Counted from the first letter of the stretch, positions 16,353 through 25,831 are shown. The stretch: 64,000 nt of DNA from Nocardioides sp. zg-DK7169 (GCF_013155365.1 NZ_JABJRA010000014.1:1-64000); one strand, 5' to 3'. The notes: generated by a model from the sequence alone, not told the origin. Translations and numbers: made by a program.

Positions 16353-17153
16353 ATGCAGATCGGAGCCCACGTCGACCAGGCCGACCCCATCGGGGAGGCC
16401 CAGGCCCGCAACGCGCCGCTGGTGCAGTTCTTCCTCGGCAGCCCGCAGAGCTTCAAGGGACCCGTGTTCGAGCACCCGGGCGGCGCCGAGGGGCTGCGCG
16501 CCGAGGCCGAGGCCGCCGGCGTCGACCTCTACGTCCACGCGCCCTACATCATCAACGTCGCGACCACGAACAACCGCGTCCGCATCCCCAGCCGCAAGCT
16601 GCTCCAGCAGCACGTCGACGCCGCGGCCTCGATCGGCGCGAAGGGCCTGATCGTCCACGGCGGCCACGTCGACAAGGCCGGCGAGGACCCCGAGCTGCTG
16701 GCCAAGGGCTTCGACAACTGGCGCAAGGCGATCGAGGCGACCGACCTCAAGGTCCCGCTGCTGATCGAGAACACCGCCGGTGGCGACCACGCGATGACCC
16801 GCCACCTCGACCGGATCGCCCGGGTCTGGGAGGCGATCTCCACCGCCGAGCAGGCCGACCGCGTCGGCTTCTGCCTGGACACCTGCCACGCCCACGCCGG
16901 CGGCAACGCCCTGGAGACCGTGGTGGCCGACGTCGTCGCCATCACCGGGCGCATCGACCTCGTGCACGCCAACGACAGCCGCGACGACTTCGGCTCCGGC
17001 GCCGACCGGCACGCCAACTTCGGCGCCGGGCGCATCGACCCCGAGCTGCTGGCCGCGGTGGTCCGCGAGGCCGGCGCCCCGGTCGTGTGCGAGACCCCCG
17101 GCCCGGTCGACGCGCACCTCGCGGACTTCGCCTGGCTGCGTGAGCGCCTGTGA
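16353..17153 (+). CDS. nfo: Deoxyribonuclease IV (endonuclease IV, AP endonuclease family 2)
   Basis: The 266-residue TIM-barrel enzyme cuts DNA 5' to abasic sites in base-excision repair. Metal-ligand motifs are present: VHAPYIINVA, IVHGGHVDKA, LLIENTAGG, GFCLDTCHAHAGG, LVHANDSRDDFGSGADRHANFGAG and VCETPG. The start ATG has a TACGAT -10 box seven bases upstream, suggesting a leaderless transcript. Its last codon overlaps the GTG of the FemX-like gene in GTGA, so the two are coupled. Confidence 0.93.
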   Translation: MQIGAHVDQADPIGEAQARNAPLVQFFLGSPQSFKGPVFEHPGGAEGLRAEAEAAGVDLYVHAPYIINVATTNNRVRIPSRKLLQQHVDAAASIGAKGLIVHGGHVDKAGEDPELLAKGFDNWRKAIEATDLKVPLLIENTAGGDHAMTRHLDRIARVWEAISTAEQADRVGFCLDTCHAHAGGNALETVVADVVAITGRIDLVHANDSRDDFGSGADRHANFGAGRIDPELLAAVVREAGAPVVCETPGPVDAHLADFAWLRERL

Positions 17154-18358
17154 GCGCCGCGACCCCGGCCACCGGCGTCGCCACCGGTAGCGTCGACGCC
17201 GTGTTGACCGTGCGCGAGATCCCCGAGCCCGACCACCTGGAGTTCCTGCGCTCCCAGCCCTCGGCGTCCTTCCTGCAGACCCCCGCCTGGGGCCGGGTGA
17301 AGTCGGAGTGGCGCCGCGAGTCCCTCGGCTGGTTCGAGGGCGAGCGCCTCGTCGGCGCCGCCCTGGTGCTCTACCGCCAGCTGCCCAAGGTGCGCCGCTA
17401 CCTCGCCTACCTGCCCGAGGGCCCGGTCATCGACTGGGCCGGCGACGACGTCGCGGCCTGGCTGACGCCGATGACCGCCCACCTCAAGCGCCGCGGCGCC
17501 TTCGGGGTCCGGATGGGCCCGCCGGTCGTCGTACGCCGCTGGAGCGCGGCGCAGGTCAAGGAGGGCATCGCCGACCCGGCCGTGCGCCGCCTCGGCGACA
17601 TCGTGCCGCTCGAGCGCGACGGCGTCGGCGCCCGCGTGGTCTCCCAGCTCGACGCGCTCGGCTGGCGCCCGCAGGTCGCCGAGGGCGGCTTCGCGGCCGG
17701 CCAGCCGCAGTACGTCTTCCAGGTCCCGCTGGTCGAGGCCGACGGCACCCCGCGCAGCGAGGAGTCCGTGCTCGCCGGCATGAACCAGCTGTGGCGCCGC
17801 AACATCAAGAAGGCCGCGAAGTCCGGCGTCGAGGTCACCACGGTGCCCGCCGGCGCCCCGGCGCGCGAGGGCAGCCCGCAGACCGCGCTCGAGGCCTTCC
17901 ACGCGCTCTACGTCCACACCGCGCAGCGCGACCACTTCACCCCGCGCCCCCTGTCGTACTTCCGCACGATGGCCGAGGCGCTGGAGTCCGAGGACCCCGA
18001 CCGGTTCCGCCTCCACCTCGCCCACCACGAGGGCGACCTGGTGGCGGCGACCATCGCGATCCGGGTCGGCACCCACGCCTGGTACTCCTACGGCGCCTCC
18101 TCCACCGAGAAGCGCGAGGTCCGCGGCTCCAACGCCGTGCAGTGGGCGATGATCCGCGACGCGCTCGCGGCCGGCGCCACCGTCTACGACCTGCGCGGCA
18201 TCACCGACACCCTGGACGCTGAGGACCCCCACGTGGGCCTGATCCAGTTCAAGGTCGGCACCGGCGGCCAGGCCGTCGAGTACGCCGGGGAGTGGGACCT
18301 CCCGCTCAACCGGGCGCTCTACGCCGCCTTCGACCTCTACATGAAGCGGCGGGGCTGA
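17150..18358 (+). CDS. FemX/FemAB-family peptidyltransferase (peptidoglycan interpeptide bridge)
   Basis: This 402-residue protein is of the FemABX group, which adds amino acids from aminoacyl-tRNA to lipid II to build cross-bridges. It has two GNAT-like halves; recognisable segments are SASFLQTPAWGRVKSEWRRESLGWF (residues 35-60) and YSYGASSTEKREVRGSNAVQWAMIRDALAAGATVYDLRGI near 315-355. It starts at GTG 17150 overlapping nfo, but the family N-terminus (VLTVREIPEPDHLEFLRSQP) suggests the GTG at 17201 as an alternative. Directly followed by an alanine racemase-like gene, one base apart. The amino acid added is unknown. Confidence 0.85.
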   Translation: MSAATPATGVATGSVDAVLTVREIPEPDHLEFLRSQPSASFLQTPAWGRVKSEWRRESLGWFEGERLVGAALVLYRQLPKVRRYLAYLPEGPVIDWAGDDVAAWLTPMTAHLKRRGAFGVRMGPPVVVRRWSAAQVKEGIADPAVRRLGDIVPLERDGVGARVVSQLDALGWRPQVAEGGFAAGQPQYVFQVPLVEADGTPRSEESVLAGMNQLWRRNIKKAAKSGVEVTTVPAGAPAREGSPQTALEAFHALYVHTAQRDHFTPRPLSYFRTMAEALESEDPDRFRLHLAHHEGDLVAATIAIRVGTHAWYSYGASSTEKREVRGSNAVQWAMIRDALAAGATVYDLRGITDTLDAEDPHVGLIQFKVGTGGQAVEYAGEWDLPLNRALYAAFDLYMKRRG

Positions 18359-18359
18359 G

Positions 18360-19430
18360 ATGAGCCTGACCCTCTCCGTCGACGGCCCCCGCTGGCGCGA
18401 CCACCTGCGCGCCGTCGCCGAGGCCCACCCCGGGCTGGTCCCGGTCGCCAAGGGCAACGGCTACGGCTTCACCCTGGGCCGGCTGGCCCGCAAGGCCCAG
18501 TGGCTCGCCGACCAGGGGTACGGCGTGGACACCCTCGCCGTCGGCACCTACGACGAGCTCGACCACGTCGCGCACCGCTTCGACGGCTCGCTGCTGGTGC
18601 TGACCCCGTGGCGGCCCTTCGGCGTCGCGCTCGAGGTCGATCCGGCGCTGGCCGACCGGGTCGTGCACACCCTCGGGCGCCCTGAGGACGTCGCCGCGCT
18701 GCTGGCCCGCCAGCCCGACGCCCGCTTCGTGCTCGAGCGGATGACCAGCATGCAGCGCCACGGGCTGAGCGCCCGCGAGCTGTGGGCGGTGGCCGAGGAG
18801 CTGCGCGCCCACCCGCAGGCCCGCCTCGAGGGCGTCGCGCTCCACCTGCCGCTGGCCCAGGGCTCGCACCTCTCGGAGGTCCGGCGCCTGCTCAACGACG
18901 TCGTCGCCGCCGAGCTGCCCACCCACACCCTGTGGGTCAGCCACCTCACCGACGACGAGCTGGCGCAGCTCGCCACGTCGTACGCCGACTACACCGTGCG
19001 CCCGCGCATCGGCACCGGCCTGTGGCTCGGGGACCGCGGCGCGCTGCGGGTCACCTCGACCGTGCTGGACGTCCACCCGGTCGAGCGAGGCGACTCCTTC
19101 GGCTACCGCGGCCGCACGGCGCCCAAGTCCGGGCACCTGCTCATCGTGAGTGGCGGCACCGCCCACGGCATCGGCCTGGAGGCACCCACCGGGGACTCCT
19201 CGATCAAGGCCCGCGCGGCGACCCTGGCGCGCGGCGGCCTCGACGCGGTCGGCTTCGTGCGCTCGCCGTTCGCCATCGACGGCAAGCAGCGGCTCTTCGC
19301 CGAGCCGCCGCACATGCAGGCCTCGATGCTCTTCGTGCCGCACGGCGCGCACGTGCCCGAGGTCGGCGACGAGATCGACGTCCGGGTGCGCTTCACCACC
19401 ACGGCCTTCGACCGGGTCGTCGTCAGCTGA
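18360..19430 (+). CDS. Alanine racemase-like PLP-dependent enzyme
   Basis: The 356-residue fold-type III protein has the PLP lysine in VAKGNGYGF (K31) followed by a TIM-barrel and a C-terminal beta domain, similar to Alr. It is less conserved than housekeeping Alr; the usual catalytic Tyr region (family motif near RAGYGQ) is not obvious. Coupling to the FemX-like gene suggests amino-acid supply or modification for cell-wall cross-bridges. It may be a divergent racemase or a non-catalytic relative. The gene ends tail-to-tail with the glycosyltransferase, overlapping it by 8 bases. Confidence 0.75.
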   Translation: MSLTLSVDGPRWRDHLRAVAEAHPGLVPVAKGNGYGFTLGRLARKAQWLADQGYGVDTLAVGTYDELDHVAHRFDGSLLVLTPWRPFGVALEVDPALADRVVHTLGRPEDVAALLARQPDARFVLERMTSMQRHGLSARELWAVAEELRAHPQARLEGVALHLPLAQGSHLSEVRRLLNDVVAAELPTHTLWVSHLTDDELAQLATSYADYTVRPRIGTGLWLGDRGALRVTSTVLDVHPVERGDSFGYRGRTAPKSGHLLIVSGGTAHGIGLEAPTGDSSIKARAATLARGGLDAVGFVRSPFAIDGKQRLFAEPPHMQASMLFVPHGAHVPEVGDEIDVRVRFTTTAFDRVVVS

Positions 19431-20871
19431 CGCCGGCGCCGACCGGCGGGACCGGTGGGGGTGCCGCCGGCGCGGCGAGGGCGCTGGCGCGCACCGGGTC
19501 GTGCTGGGGGCGCAGCACGTCACGGACCACCAGCGCGACCAGGAACAGCTCGCCGGCGATGCGCAGCACGATCGCCAGCCAGTAGAACCCCGGCTCGTCC
19601 CCGCCGCCGGGCGCGAGCCAGCCGGCGAGGTACCACCACACGGCCGCGAAGTAGAACAGCTCGCTCAGCTGCCACACCGCCTGGTCGCGCAGCCGCGGAC
19701 GGGCCAGCACCGCCAGCGGCAGCAGCCACAGCACGTACTGCGGTGAGTAGACCTTGTTGACCAGCAGGAAGCCCGCCACGATCAGGAAGCCCAGCTGGGC
19801 GAAGCGTGGCGTCTCGGGGGCCAGCACGCCGAGCACGAAGACGCCCACGCACCAGGCGCCGAAGAGCAGCCAGGACCACAGGTTGATCGTCTCCGGCTCG
19901 ATGGCCCGGTCGCTCCACTGCGCCGCGACCAGCCACGCCGACCCGAGGTCGGGCCCGCGCTCGGAGTTGAAGGACCAGAAGACCCGCCACTCCTCCGGGC
20001 CCGAGAGGTACGCCGGGAGGTTGGCGAGCAGCCACGCGACGGCGGCCGCCGCGGTGGCCTTCACGAAGTCGAGCATCCGGCGGTCGCACAGGCAGATGAC
20101 GAGGATCGCGCCGAGCAGGAACAGCGGGTAGAGCTTGGTGGCGACGCCCACGCCGATCAGCACGCCGGTGAGCACCGGCCGGTCCCGGGCCCAGGCCCAC
20201 AGCGCGGCGGCCACCAGCACCACCGCGAGCAGGTCCCAGTTGACCAGGCCGGTCACCAGCAGCGCCGGGGAGACCGCGAACAGCGCGGCATCCCACGGGC
20301 GCCGGCGGTTGACCCCGGCGAGGAACCACACCGCCAGCATCGCGGCGAGCGCGAAGGCCAGCGCGCTGAGGGCGAGGAACACGGTGATCTCGCGCTGGAC
20401 CTGCTCCTCGCCCCAGAACCCGTCGGTGGGCTGCTCGGCGCGGTCCGAGACGTCGGCATTCCCGGTCAGCACGTGCGTCACGCGCGCGGCGGCGTAGGCG
20501 AAGTAGGAGATCCCGACGGGGTACTCCATCACCTCGTAGCGGTCGCGGACCTCGGCGTCGTCGTCGTAGGGCCAGGCCGCCTCGACGAAGCCCCGCCCGG
20601 TGTAGAGGTAGGGCAGGTCGGAGTAGCACATGTAGGTGGCGCGCACGTCGGCGTCGTTCCACCCGTCCTCGACGCAGGGGGCCTTCTGCACCATCCCCAG
20701 CGCCATCACCAGCGCGACCAGCGCGAGCAGGACCCGCACCGGGGTCCACCACGGGTGCCGACCCGCGCGCCGGCCGACCGGGCCGCCGACGCCCTCGCTG
20801 AGAGCGGCGATGCCCGGGTCGTCCCGGGTCGGGTCGACGTGCGGACCCGGCCCGGCCGGCGCGCTGGTCAC
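19423..20871 (-). CDS. Glycosyltransferase 87 (DUF2029)-family membrane mannosyltransferase-like protein
   Basis: The 482-residue protein has about ten membrane segments and the GT-C signature of polyprenyl-phosphate-dependent mannosyltransferases: an acidic pair in the first loop (WPYDDDAEVRDRYEVMEYPVGISYF). Related actinobacterial enzymes build lipomannan or arabinomannan outside the membrane. It starts at GTG 20871, three bases after the PBP stop, so the two minus-strand genes form an operon linking glycan and peptidoglycan synthesis. Confidence 0.85.
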   Translation of the reverse strand: MTSAPAGPGPHVDPTRDDPGIAALSEGVGGPVGRRAGRHPWWTPVRVLLALVALVMALGMVQKAPCVEDGWNDADVRATYMCYSDLPYLYTGRGFVEAAWPYDDDAEVRDRYEVMEYPVGISYFAYAAARVTHVLTGNADVSDRAEQPTDGFWGEEQVQREITVFLALSALAFALAAMLAVWFLAGVNRRRPWDAALFAVSPALLVTGLVNWDLLAVVLVAAALWAWARDRPVLTGVLIGVGVATKLYPLFLLGAILVICLCDRRMLDFVKATAAAAVAWLLANLPAYLSGPEEWRVFWSFNSERGPDLGSAWLVAAQWSDRAIEPETINLWSWLLFGAWCVGVFVLGVLAPETPRFAQLGFLIVAGFLLVNKVYSPQYVLWLLPLAVLARPRLRDQAVWQLSELFYFAAVWWYLAGWLAPGGGDEPGFYWLAIVLRIAGELFLVALVVRDVLRPQHDPVRASALAAPAAPPPVPPVGAGVS

Positions 20872-20874
20872 GGC

Positions 20875-23169
20875 CTACCCGCGCTCGGGGTCGGGGCCGC
20901 GGCTGGGTCCACCCCCGGCCGGCGAGGAGCTCGGCGACGGCGTGGTGGGCGGCGTCGTCGGGTCCGGGGTCACCGGGTCGGTCGGGGTCGGCGTGGGCTC
21001 CGGCTCCTCGGTCGGCGTCGGCTCCGCGGTGGGCTCCTTCGTCGGCTCCTTGGTCGGCTCCTTCGTCGGCTCCTTCGTGGGCTTCGGGTCCTTGCTCGGG
21101 CTCGGCGCCCGCGTCGGGCTCGGCGGGGGCGTGTACGGCGCGTGGCCCGAGGAGGGCGCCTCGCCGTCGACGTACGCCGGCTCGGCGAGCTCCTCGACCT
21201 CGAGGCCGTCGTGCAGGCGCACCATCAGCGCCGCCCAGGTGTCGGCGGGGTAGTCGCCGCCGAAGTAGGACGGCAGCCACCCGTCGAGCGGGTCGTTGCC
21301 CTTGCCGCGGACGTAGACGACCGCGCTGGAGTACTGCGGGGTGAACCCGACGAACCAGGAGGACACGACGTCGTCGTCGTCGTTGGTCGAGGTGCCGGTC
21401 TTGCCGGCGCTCGGGCGCGCGAGCGTCGCGCCGGCGGAGGACCCGGAGCCGCCGGAGGCGGTCACCTGCTGCAGCGCGTAGGAGACGTCCGCGGCGATGT
21501 CCTCGTCGATGGCCCGCTCGGTCTTCACCTTGTGGTCGTAGAGCACCTCGCCGTCGGCGGCCTCCACCGACTCGATGAGGTAGGTCTGCGCGGCCACGCC
21601 GCCGTTCGCGATGGTCGCGTAGGCGCTGGCCATGTTGATCGGGCTCACCGTCGCGCTGCCCAGCGAGACGCCGAGCGTGGGCTCCAGGCCGGGGGTGCGG
21701 TTGGGGAAGCCGACCGCCTTCGGGCCCTTGGCCTCCGCCGGCGGCAGTCCCATCGCGTTGGCGGTCTCGATGATCTTCGCCGGGCCGTCGTCCATCGCGT
21801 CGGTCATGTCGATGAACGCGGTGTTGATCGAGCTCGCGGTGGCCGCGAGCATGTTGACCGAGCCGTAGTCCCTGTCGCCCTGGTTGCGGAAGGAGATGTC
21901 ACCGATCTCGATCGGGCTGTTGCCCTCGAAGGTGTCCTTGAGCGAGAAGCCCTGCTCGATGGCGGCCGCGAGCGCGAACGCCTTCATCGTCGAGCCGGCC
22001 TGGCCGCCGGAGACCGCCCAGTTGATCTGGGAGTCGAGGTAGTCCTGGCCGCCGTAGAAGCCGCGCAGGGCACCGGTGCCGGGCTCCACGCTGGCGACGC
22101 CGACGTGCAGCTGCTCGTCGCCGAAGCCCTCCGGCTTCGCCTCCTTCACCGCCTCCTCGGCGGCGCGCATCGCGTCCTCGTCGAAGGTCGTGGTGACCCG
22201 CAGGCCCTGGCCGTCGATCTCCTCCTCGGTGAACCCGAGGCGCTGGAGCTCCTTCTTGACCATCGAGAGCAGGTGGCCGCGCTGGCCGCCGTAGGTGCTC
22301 TCGGCCTTGACCTCGGGGAACTTCGGCAGCCGCTTGGCGGCCTTCTCGGCGACGTCCTCGTCGATCCGGCCCATCTCGGCCATGCCGGCGAGCACCCGCT
22401 CGTAGCCGGCCTTCAGCGAACGCCGCGCGTCCGCGCCCTTGGCGGGGTCGTAGCGGCTCGGGTTGTTGAGCACCCGGGCCAGGACCGCCGACTCGCGCAG
22501 CGTCAGCTCGGAGGCGGGCTTGTCGAAGTACGCCTGCGCCGCCGCCTGCACGCCGTACGCGCCGCGGCCAAAGTAGATGGTGTTGAGGTAGCCCTCGAGG
22601 ATCTCCTCCTTGCTCTGCTGGCGCTGCAGCTTGAGCGAGAGGACGGCCTCCTTGATCTTGCGCGTGTAGGTCCGCTCCGAGGTGAGGTAGAGGATCTTCA
22701 CGTACTGCTGGGTGATCGTCGACGCGCCCTGGCTGGAGTTGCCCGAGGCGTTGCTGAACGCCGCTCGCACGATGCCGCGCGGGTCGATGCCGCTGTCGCT
22801 CCAGAAGGTGCGGTTCTCAGCGGCGACGACGGCGTCCTGCAGGTGCTCCGGCATCTCCTCGAGCGGGATCGAGTCGCGGTTCTGGGTCGCGAACTTGCCC
22901 AGCTCGGTGGAGCCGTCGGCGTAGTAGATGAACGAGGTCTCGGTCTGGAAGTCCTCGTTGGGGTTCGGGATGTCGATCGATCGGTAGAGGACGACGAACA
23001 CCGCGACGAGTCCGAGCAGGCCCACGAAGGCGGCCAGCGAGGCCCACTTCACGACGCGGAGCACCTTCTGCTTGCGGGTGCGTGGCGTCTTGCCGGGCTT
23101 CGCCTGGGAGTTGCCCGTCTTGGGCGACTTGGTCACGGGCGGTCCCGCGGCCCTGCGCTTTCCACTCAA
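20875..23169 (-). CDS. Bifunctional class A penicillin-binding protein (PBP1-type)
   Basis: The 764-residue enzyme polymerises and cross-links peptidoglycan. A basic cytoplasmic tail is followed by one membrane segment at residues 43-62 (ASLAAFVGLLGLVAVFVVLY), a GT51 transglycosylase domain with catalytic E118 (AAENRTF), and a transpeptidase with STMK (S393), SIN (S447) and KTG (K590). The last 90 residues are a disordered Pro/Thr/Glu tail containing consecutive KEPT repeats, likely spanning the wall. It starts at TTG 23169 behind an AAAGAG site. Divergent from padR. Confidence 0.94.
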   Translation of the reverse strand: MSGKRRAAGPPVTKSPKTGNSQAKPGKTPRTRKQKVLRVVKWASLAAFVGLLGLVAVFVVLYRSIDIPNPNEDFQTETSFIYYADGSTELGKFATQNRDSIPLEEMPEHLQDAVVAAENRTFWSDSGIDPRGIVRAAFSNASGNSSQGASTITQQYVKILYLTSERTYTRKIKEAVLSLKLQRQQSKEEILEGYLNTIYFGRGAYGVQAAAQAYFDKPASELTLRESAVLARVLNNPSRYDPAKGADARRSLKAGYERVLAGMAEMGRIDEDVAEKAAKRLPKFPEVKAESTYGGQRGHLLSMVKKELQRLGFTEEEIDGQGLRVTTTFDEDAMRAAEEAVKEAKPEGFGDEQLHVGVASVEPGTGALRGFYGGQDYLDSQINWAVSGGQAGSTMKAFALAAAIEQGFSLKDTFEGNSPIEIGDISFRNQGDRDYGSVNMLAATASSINTAFIDMTDAMDDGPAKIIETANAMGLPPAEAKGPKAVGFPNRTPGLEPTLGVSLGSATVSPINMASAYATIANGGVAAQTYLIESVEAADGEVLYDHKVKTERAIDEDIAADVSYALQQVTASGGSGSSAGATLARPSAGKTGTSTNDDDDVVSSWFVGFTPQYSSAVVYVRGKGNDPLDGWLPSYFGGDYPADTWAALMVRLHDGLEVEELAEPAYVDGEAPSSGHAPYTPPPSPTRAPSPSKDPKPTKEPTKEPTKEPTKEPTAEPTPTEEPEPTPTPTDPVTPDPTTPPTTPSPSSSPAGGGPSRGPDPERG

Positions 23170-23309
23170 GCTCGGCTCTTTCGTTGCGGCGCCCGGTCCT
23201 CTCGGTCACGGACGACCGCAGAGCAGACCGGGCGTGGGTGGTCGGTTCCAATCCACCAGCGTACGCACCCCTCGGGGTGGTCGCGCGCCACGCGATGAAC
23301 CTCTCATGA

Positions 23310-23340
23310 TTCACGTTCGGCGGATATATCGCTACGATAG
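23310..23340 (+). promoter_or_regulatory. padR promoter with overlapping inverted-repeat operator
   Basis: TTCACG (23310-23315), a 17-base spacer and TACGAT (23333-23338) end seven bases before the padR ATG, so the mRNA is probably leaderless. The -10 box lies inside the inverted repeat TATCG-CTA-CGATA (23327-23339), which is a good candidate for autorepression by PadR. Confidence 0.55.
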
Positions 23341-23345
23341 GTCGC

Positions 23346-24002
23346 ATGGCACGTCGTGGAGAGACCATCGAGCTGGCAGTCCTCGGGCTGCTGCACGAGG
23401 GACCGATGCACGGCTACGAGCTGCGCAAGCGGCTGAACCTGATGCTCGGGTGGGGTCGGGTGCTGTCCTACGGCTCGCTCTACCCGGCGCTGAAGAAGAT
23501 GCTGCGCAACAACCTCATCGAGGAGACCAGCACCACGGTCACCCCGGTGTCTCGACGTCCTCGCATCGTCTACCAGGTCACCGCCGCCGGCACCGCTGAG
23601 TTCGAACGACTCATGTCCGAGGTCGGCCCCGCTGCCTGGGAGGACGACAACTTCGACATCCGCTTCGCGTTCTTCTCCTCCACCGACATGGAGATCAGGC
23701 TGCGGGTGCTCGAGGGGCGGCGGATACGGCTCCAGGAGCGGCTCGACCGCGTCCAGAGCCAGCTGTCGCTGACCGAGAAGGAGGTCGACCGCTACGCGGC
23801 CGAGCTCCAACGCCACGGGGTGGAGTCGGTCGAGCGCGAGGTGCGCTGGCTCTCCGACCTCATCAATGCCGAGCGCAGTGCCGGCAGTCCACCGGGGCCC
23901 GCCCCGGGCCCCACGCGCGGCGAGTCGCCCGCGCCACCAGACGTGTCCACGGACGGCCTCGCGGCCGCCGATCACCACCAGCAGCGATCCCCGCAGCAGT
24001 GA
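23346..24002 (+). CDS. PadR-family transcriptional regulator
   Basis: The 218-residue repressor has the PadR winged helix at residues 6-90 ([26 protein letters not shown], then [19 protein letters not shown]). A coiled-coil dimerisation region follows near 120-170, and a disordered Pro-rich tail. PadR proteins sense small ligands and repress neighbours. It overlaps the ino1 frame and is conserved upstream of inositol-phosphate synthase in many actinobacteria, so ino1 is the likely target along with its own promoter. Confidence 0.9.
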   Translation: MARRGETIELAVLGLLHEGPMHGYELRKRLNLMLGWGRVLSYGSLYPALKKMLRNNLIEETSTTVTPVSRRPRIVYQVTAAGTAEFERLMSEVGPAAWEDDNFDIRFAFFSSTDMEIRLRVLEGRRIRLQERLDRVQSQLSLTEKEVDRYAAELQRHGVESVEREVRWLSDLINAERSAGSPPGPAPGPTRGESPAPPDVSTDGLAAADHHQQRSPQQ

Positions 24003-24019
24003 CAAGAGAGGAATCCCCC

Positions 24020-25108
24020 ATGGGTTCGGTTCGAGTAGCAATCGTGGGGGTCGGCAACTGCGCGACCTCCCTGATCCAGGGCGTCGAGTACTACAAGGAC
24101 GCCGACCCCTCGGGGACGGTGCCCGGCCTGATGCACGTCGCCTTCGGCGACTACCACGTCAAGGACGTCGAGTTCGTCGCCGCCTTCGACGTCGACGACA
24201 AGAAGGTCGGCAAGGACCTGTCCGAGGCCATCAACGCCTCCGAGAACAACACGATCAAGATCTGCGACGTCCCGACCCTCGGCGTCGAGGTCCAGCGCGG
24301 CCACACCCACGACGGTCTCGGCAAGTACTACCGCCAGACCATCGAGGAGTCGGCGGCCGAGCCGGTCGACATCGTGCAGATCCTCAAGGACCGCCAGGTC
24401 GACGTCCTCGTCTCCTACCTCCCGGTGGGCTCCGAGGTGGCCGACAAGTTCTACGCCCAGTGCGCCATCGACGCCGGCGTGGCCTTCGTCAACGCCCTGC
24501 CCGTCTTCATCGCCTCCGACCCCGAGTGGGCCAAGAAGTTCGAGGACGCCGGCGTCCCGATCATCGGCGACGACATCAAGTCCCAGGTCGGCGCGACCAT
24601 CACGCACCGCGTGATGGCCAAGCTCTTCGAGGACCGCGGCGTGGTGCTGGACCGCACCTACCAGCTCAACGTCGGCGGCAACATGGACTTCAAGAACATG
24701 CTCGAGCGTGAGCGCCTGGAGTCCAAGAAGATCTCCAAGACCCAGGCCGTGACCTCGAACCTCACCGGTCCGCTCGGTGGCGCGACCGCCGACGACCGCA
24801 ACGTGCACATCGGTCCCTCGGACTACGTGGCGTGGCTCGACGACCGCAAGTGGGCCTACGTCCGCCTCGAGGGTCGCGCGTTCGGCGACGTCCCGCTGAA
24901 CCTCGAGTACAAGCTCGAGGTCTGGGACTCCCCGAACTCCGCCGGCATCATCATCGACGCGATCCGCGCCGCGAAGATCGCCAAGGACCGCGGCATCGGC
25001 GGCCCGATCATCTCGGCCTCGTCGTACCTGATGAAGTCCCCGCCGGTGCAGCTGCCCGACGACGAGGGCCGCCGCCGCGTGGAGGCCTTCATCCGCGGCG
25101 AGGAGTGA
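24020..25108 (+). CDS. ino1: Inositol-3-phosphate synthase
   Basis: The 362-residue NAD-dependent enzyme converts glucose-6-phosphate to myo-inositol-3-phosphate, the precursor of phosphatidylinositol and mycothiol in actinobacteria. The Rossmann motif VGVGNCA lies at residues 9-15; the family blocks [12 protein letters not shown] and [18 protein letters not shown] are present. The ATG at 24020 is chosen because GAGAGGAA lies about eight bases upstream; an in-frame GTG at 23999 would overlap padR. A strong terminator follows. Confidence 0.93.
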   Translation: MGSVRVAIVGVGNCATSLIQGVEYYKDADPSGTVPGLMHVAFGDYHVKDVEFVAAFDVDDKKVGKDLSEAINASENNTIKICDVPTLGVEVQRGHTHDGLGKYYRQTIEESAAEPVDIVQILKDRQVDVLVSYLPVGSEVADKFYAQCAIDAGVAFVNALPVFIASDPEWAKKFEDAGVPIIGDDIKSQVGATITHRVMAKLFEDRGVVLDRTYQLNVGGNMDFKNMLERERLESKKISKTQAVTSNLTGPLGGATADDRNVHIGPSDYVAWLDDRKWAYVRLEGRAFGDVPLNLEYKLEVWDSPNSAGIIIDAIRAAKIAKDRGIGGPIISASSYLMKSPPVQLPDDEGRRRVEAFIRGEE

Positions 25109-25142
25109 CCTCACCCCGCGCTGCCACCCGCTGATGCGGTGA

Positions 25143-25178
25143 CGACGGCCCGACCGGAGCGATCCGGTCGGGCCGTCG
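25143..25178 (+). terminator. Terminator after ino1
   Basis: A perfect 16-bp stem (CGACGGCCCGACCGGA at 25143-25158, complement at 25163-25178) with a GCGA loop. There is no long T-run, as is usual in high-GC actinobacteria. Confidence 0.75.
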
Positions 25179-25224
25179 CGTGTTGGGGGGTCGCGGTCCG
25201 AGGCCGGTGCCGGGAGCGTCAGGC

Positions 25225-25695
25225 TCAGCCCTCGGCCTCGGCCCGGATCCGCTCGAGGGTCTGCCGCATCCCGACGCGCAGCTCGGCGGTGAAGGTGTCC
25301 TGACCGCCGAGCAGGTGGCGCGTCATCGTGCGGGAGAGCCCGGAGATGCCGTGCGGCACCTCGCGGCGCTGGGTGACCCGGGTCCCCTCGGGCGTCTCCT
25401 CGAGGGCGAAGGACCAGATGGTGTGGTTCTCCTGGATGCGGAAGGCGAAGTCGTGGTGCGGGCGGCAGCGCACCACCCGCGCCTGGGTCGGCCAGACCAG
25501 CAGGCCCCGCCGGTTGAGGTTGACGAAGCGCACTCCCTCGCGCACCGGCCCGCCGCCGAGCACGGCGGAGCGCACCACCTGTGGGCTCCACTGCGCCATC
25601 CGGCGTACGTCGCTCACGAGCGCCCACACCCGAGCGGCTGGCGCCGCGATGTCGATGGTCTCGGAGAGCTCGGCGGCCACGGTGGTGTCGGTCAT
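25225..25695 (-). CDS. SRPBCC (START/Bet v1-like) family protein
   Basis: The 156-residue protein has the polyketide cyclase/dehydrase fold: ETIDIAAPAARVWALVSDVRRMAQWSP (residues 12-38) opening the helix-grip, then TQRREVPHGISGLSRTMTRHLLGG. These bind hydrophobic ligands; the ligand cannot be deduced. The ATG at 25695 is used because the family begins there. An open extension further upstream is encoded by the 22-bp tandem repeat and is not credible protein. Confidence 0.8.
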   Translation of the reverse strand: MTDTTVAAELSETIDIAAPAARVWALVSDVRRMAQWSPQVVRSAVLGGGPVREGVRFVNLNRRGLLVWPTQARVVRCRPHHDFAFRIQENHTIWSFALEETPEGTRVTQRREVPHGISGLSRTMTRHLLGGQDTFTAELRVGMRQTLERIRAEAEG

Positions 25696-25733
25696 GGCGC
25701 AGACCGTAACCGGCTGTGACACCCGATGCCGCA

Positions 25734-25821
25734 CCACAAGCGCCGACTCGCCGCGCCACAAGGGCCGACTCGGCGCACCACAAGGGCCGACTCGGCGCAC
25801 CACAAGGGCCGACTCGGCGAA
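25734..25821. repeat. Four tandem copies of a 22-bp repeat
   Basis: Copies begin at 25734, 25756, 25778 and 25800. The unit is CCACAAGGGCCGACTCGGCG plus two bases; copies 2 and 3 are identical, copy 1 has three changes and copy 4 one. Each unit holds the inverted repeat GCCGA-C-TCGGC. It lies between the start of the SRPBCC gene and the end of the CCA transferase gene (both on the minus strand). Confidence 0.9.
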
Positions 25822-25831
25822 GACGGAGGGG

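Noticed and set aside
25696..25803. N-terminal extension of the SRPBCC protein
   Set aside because: Encoded by the 22-bp repeat; the family fold begins at the ATG at 25695.
25734..25821. Tandem repeat considered as a CRISPR array
   Set aside because: Units are contiguous with no unique spacers, and no cas genes are near.
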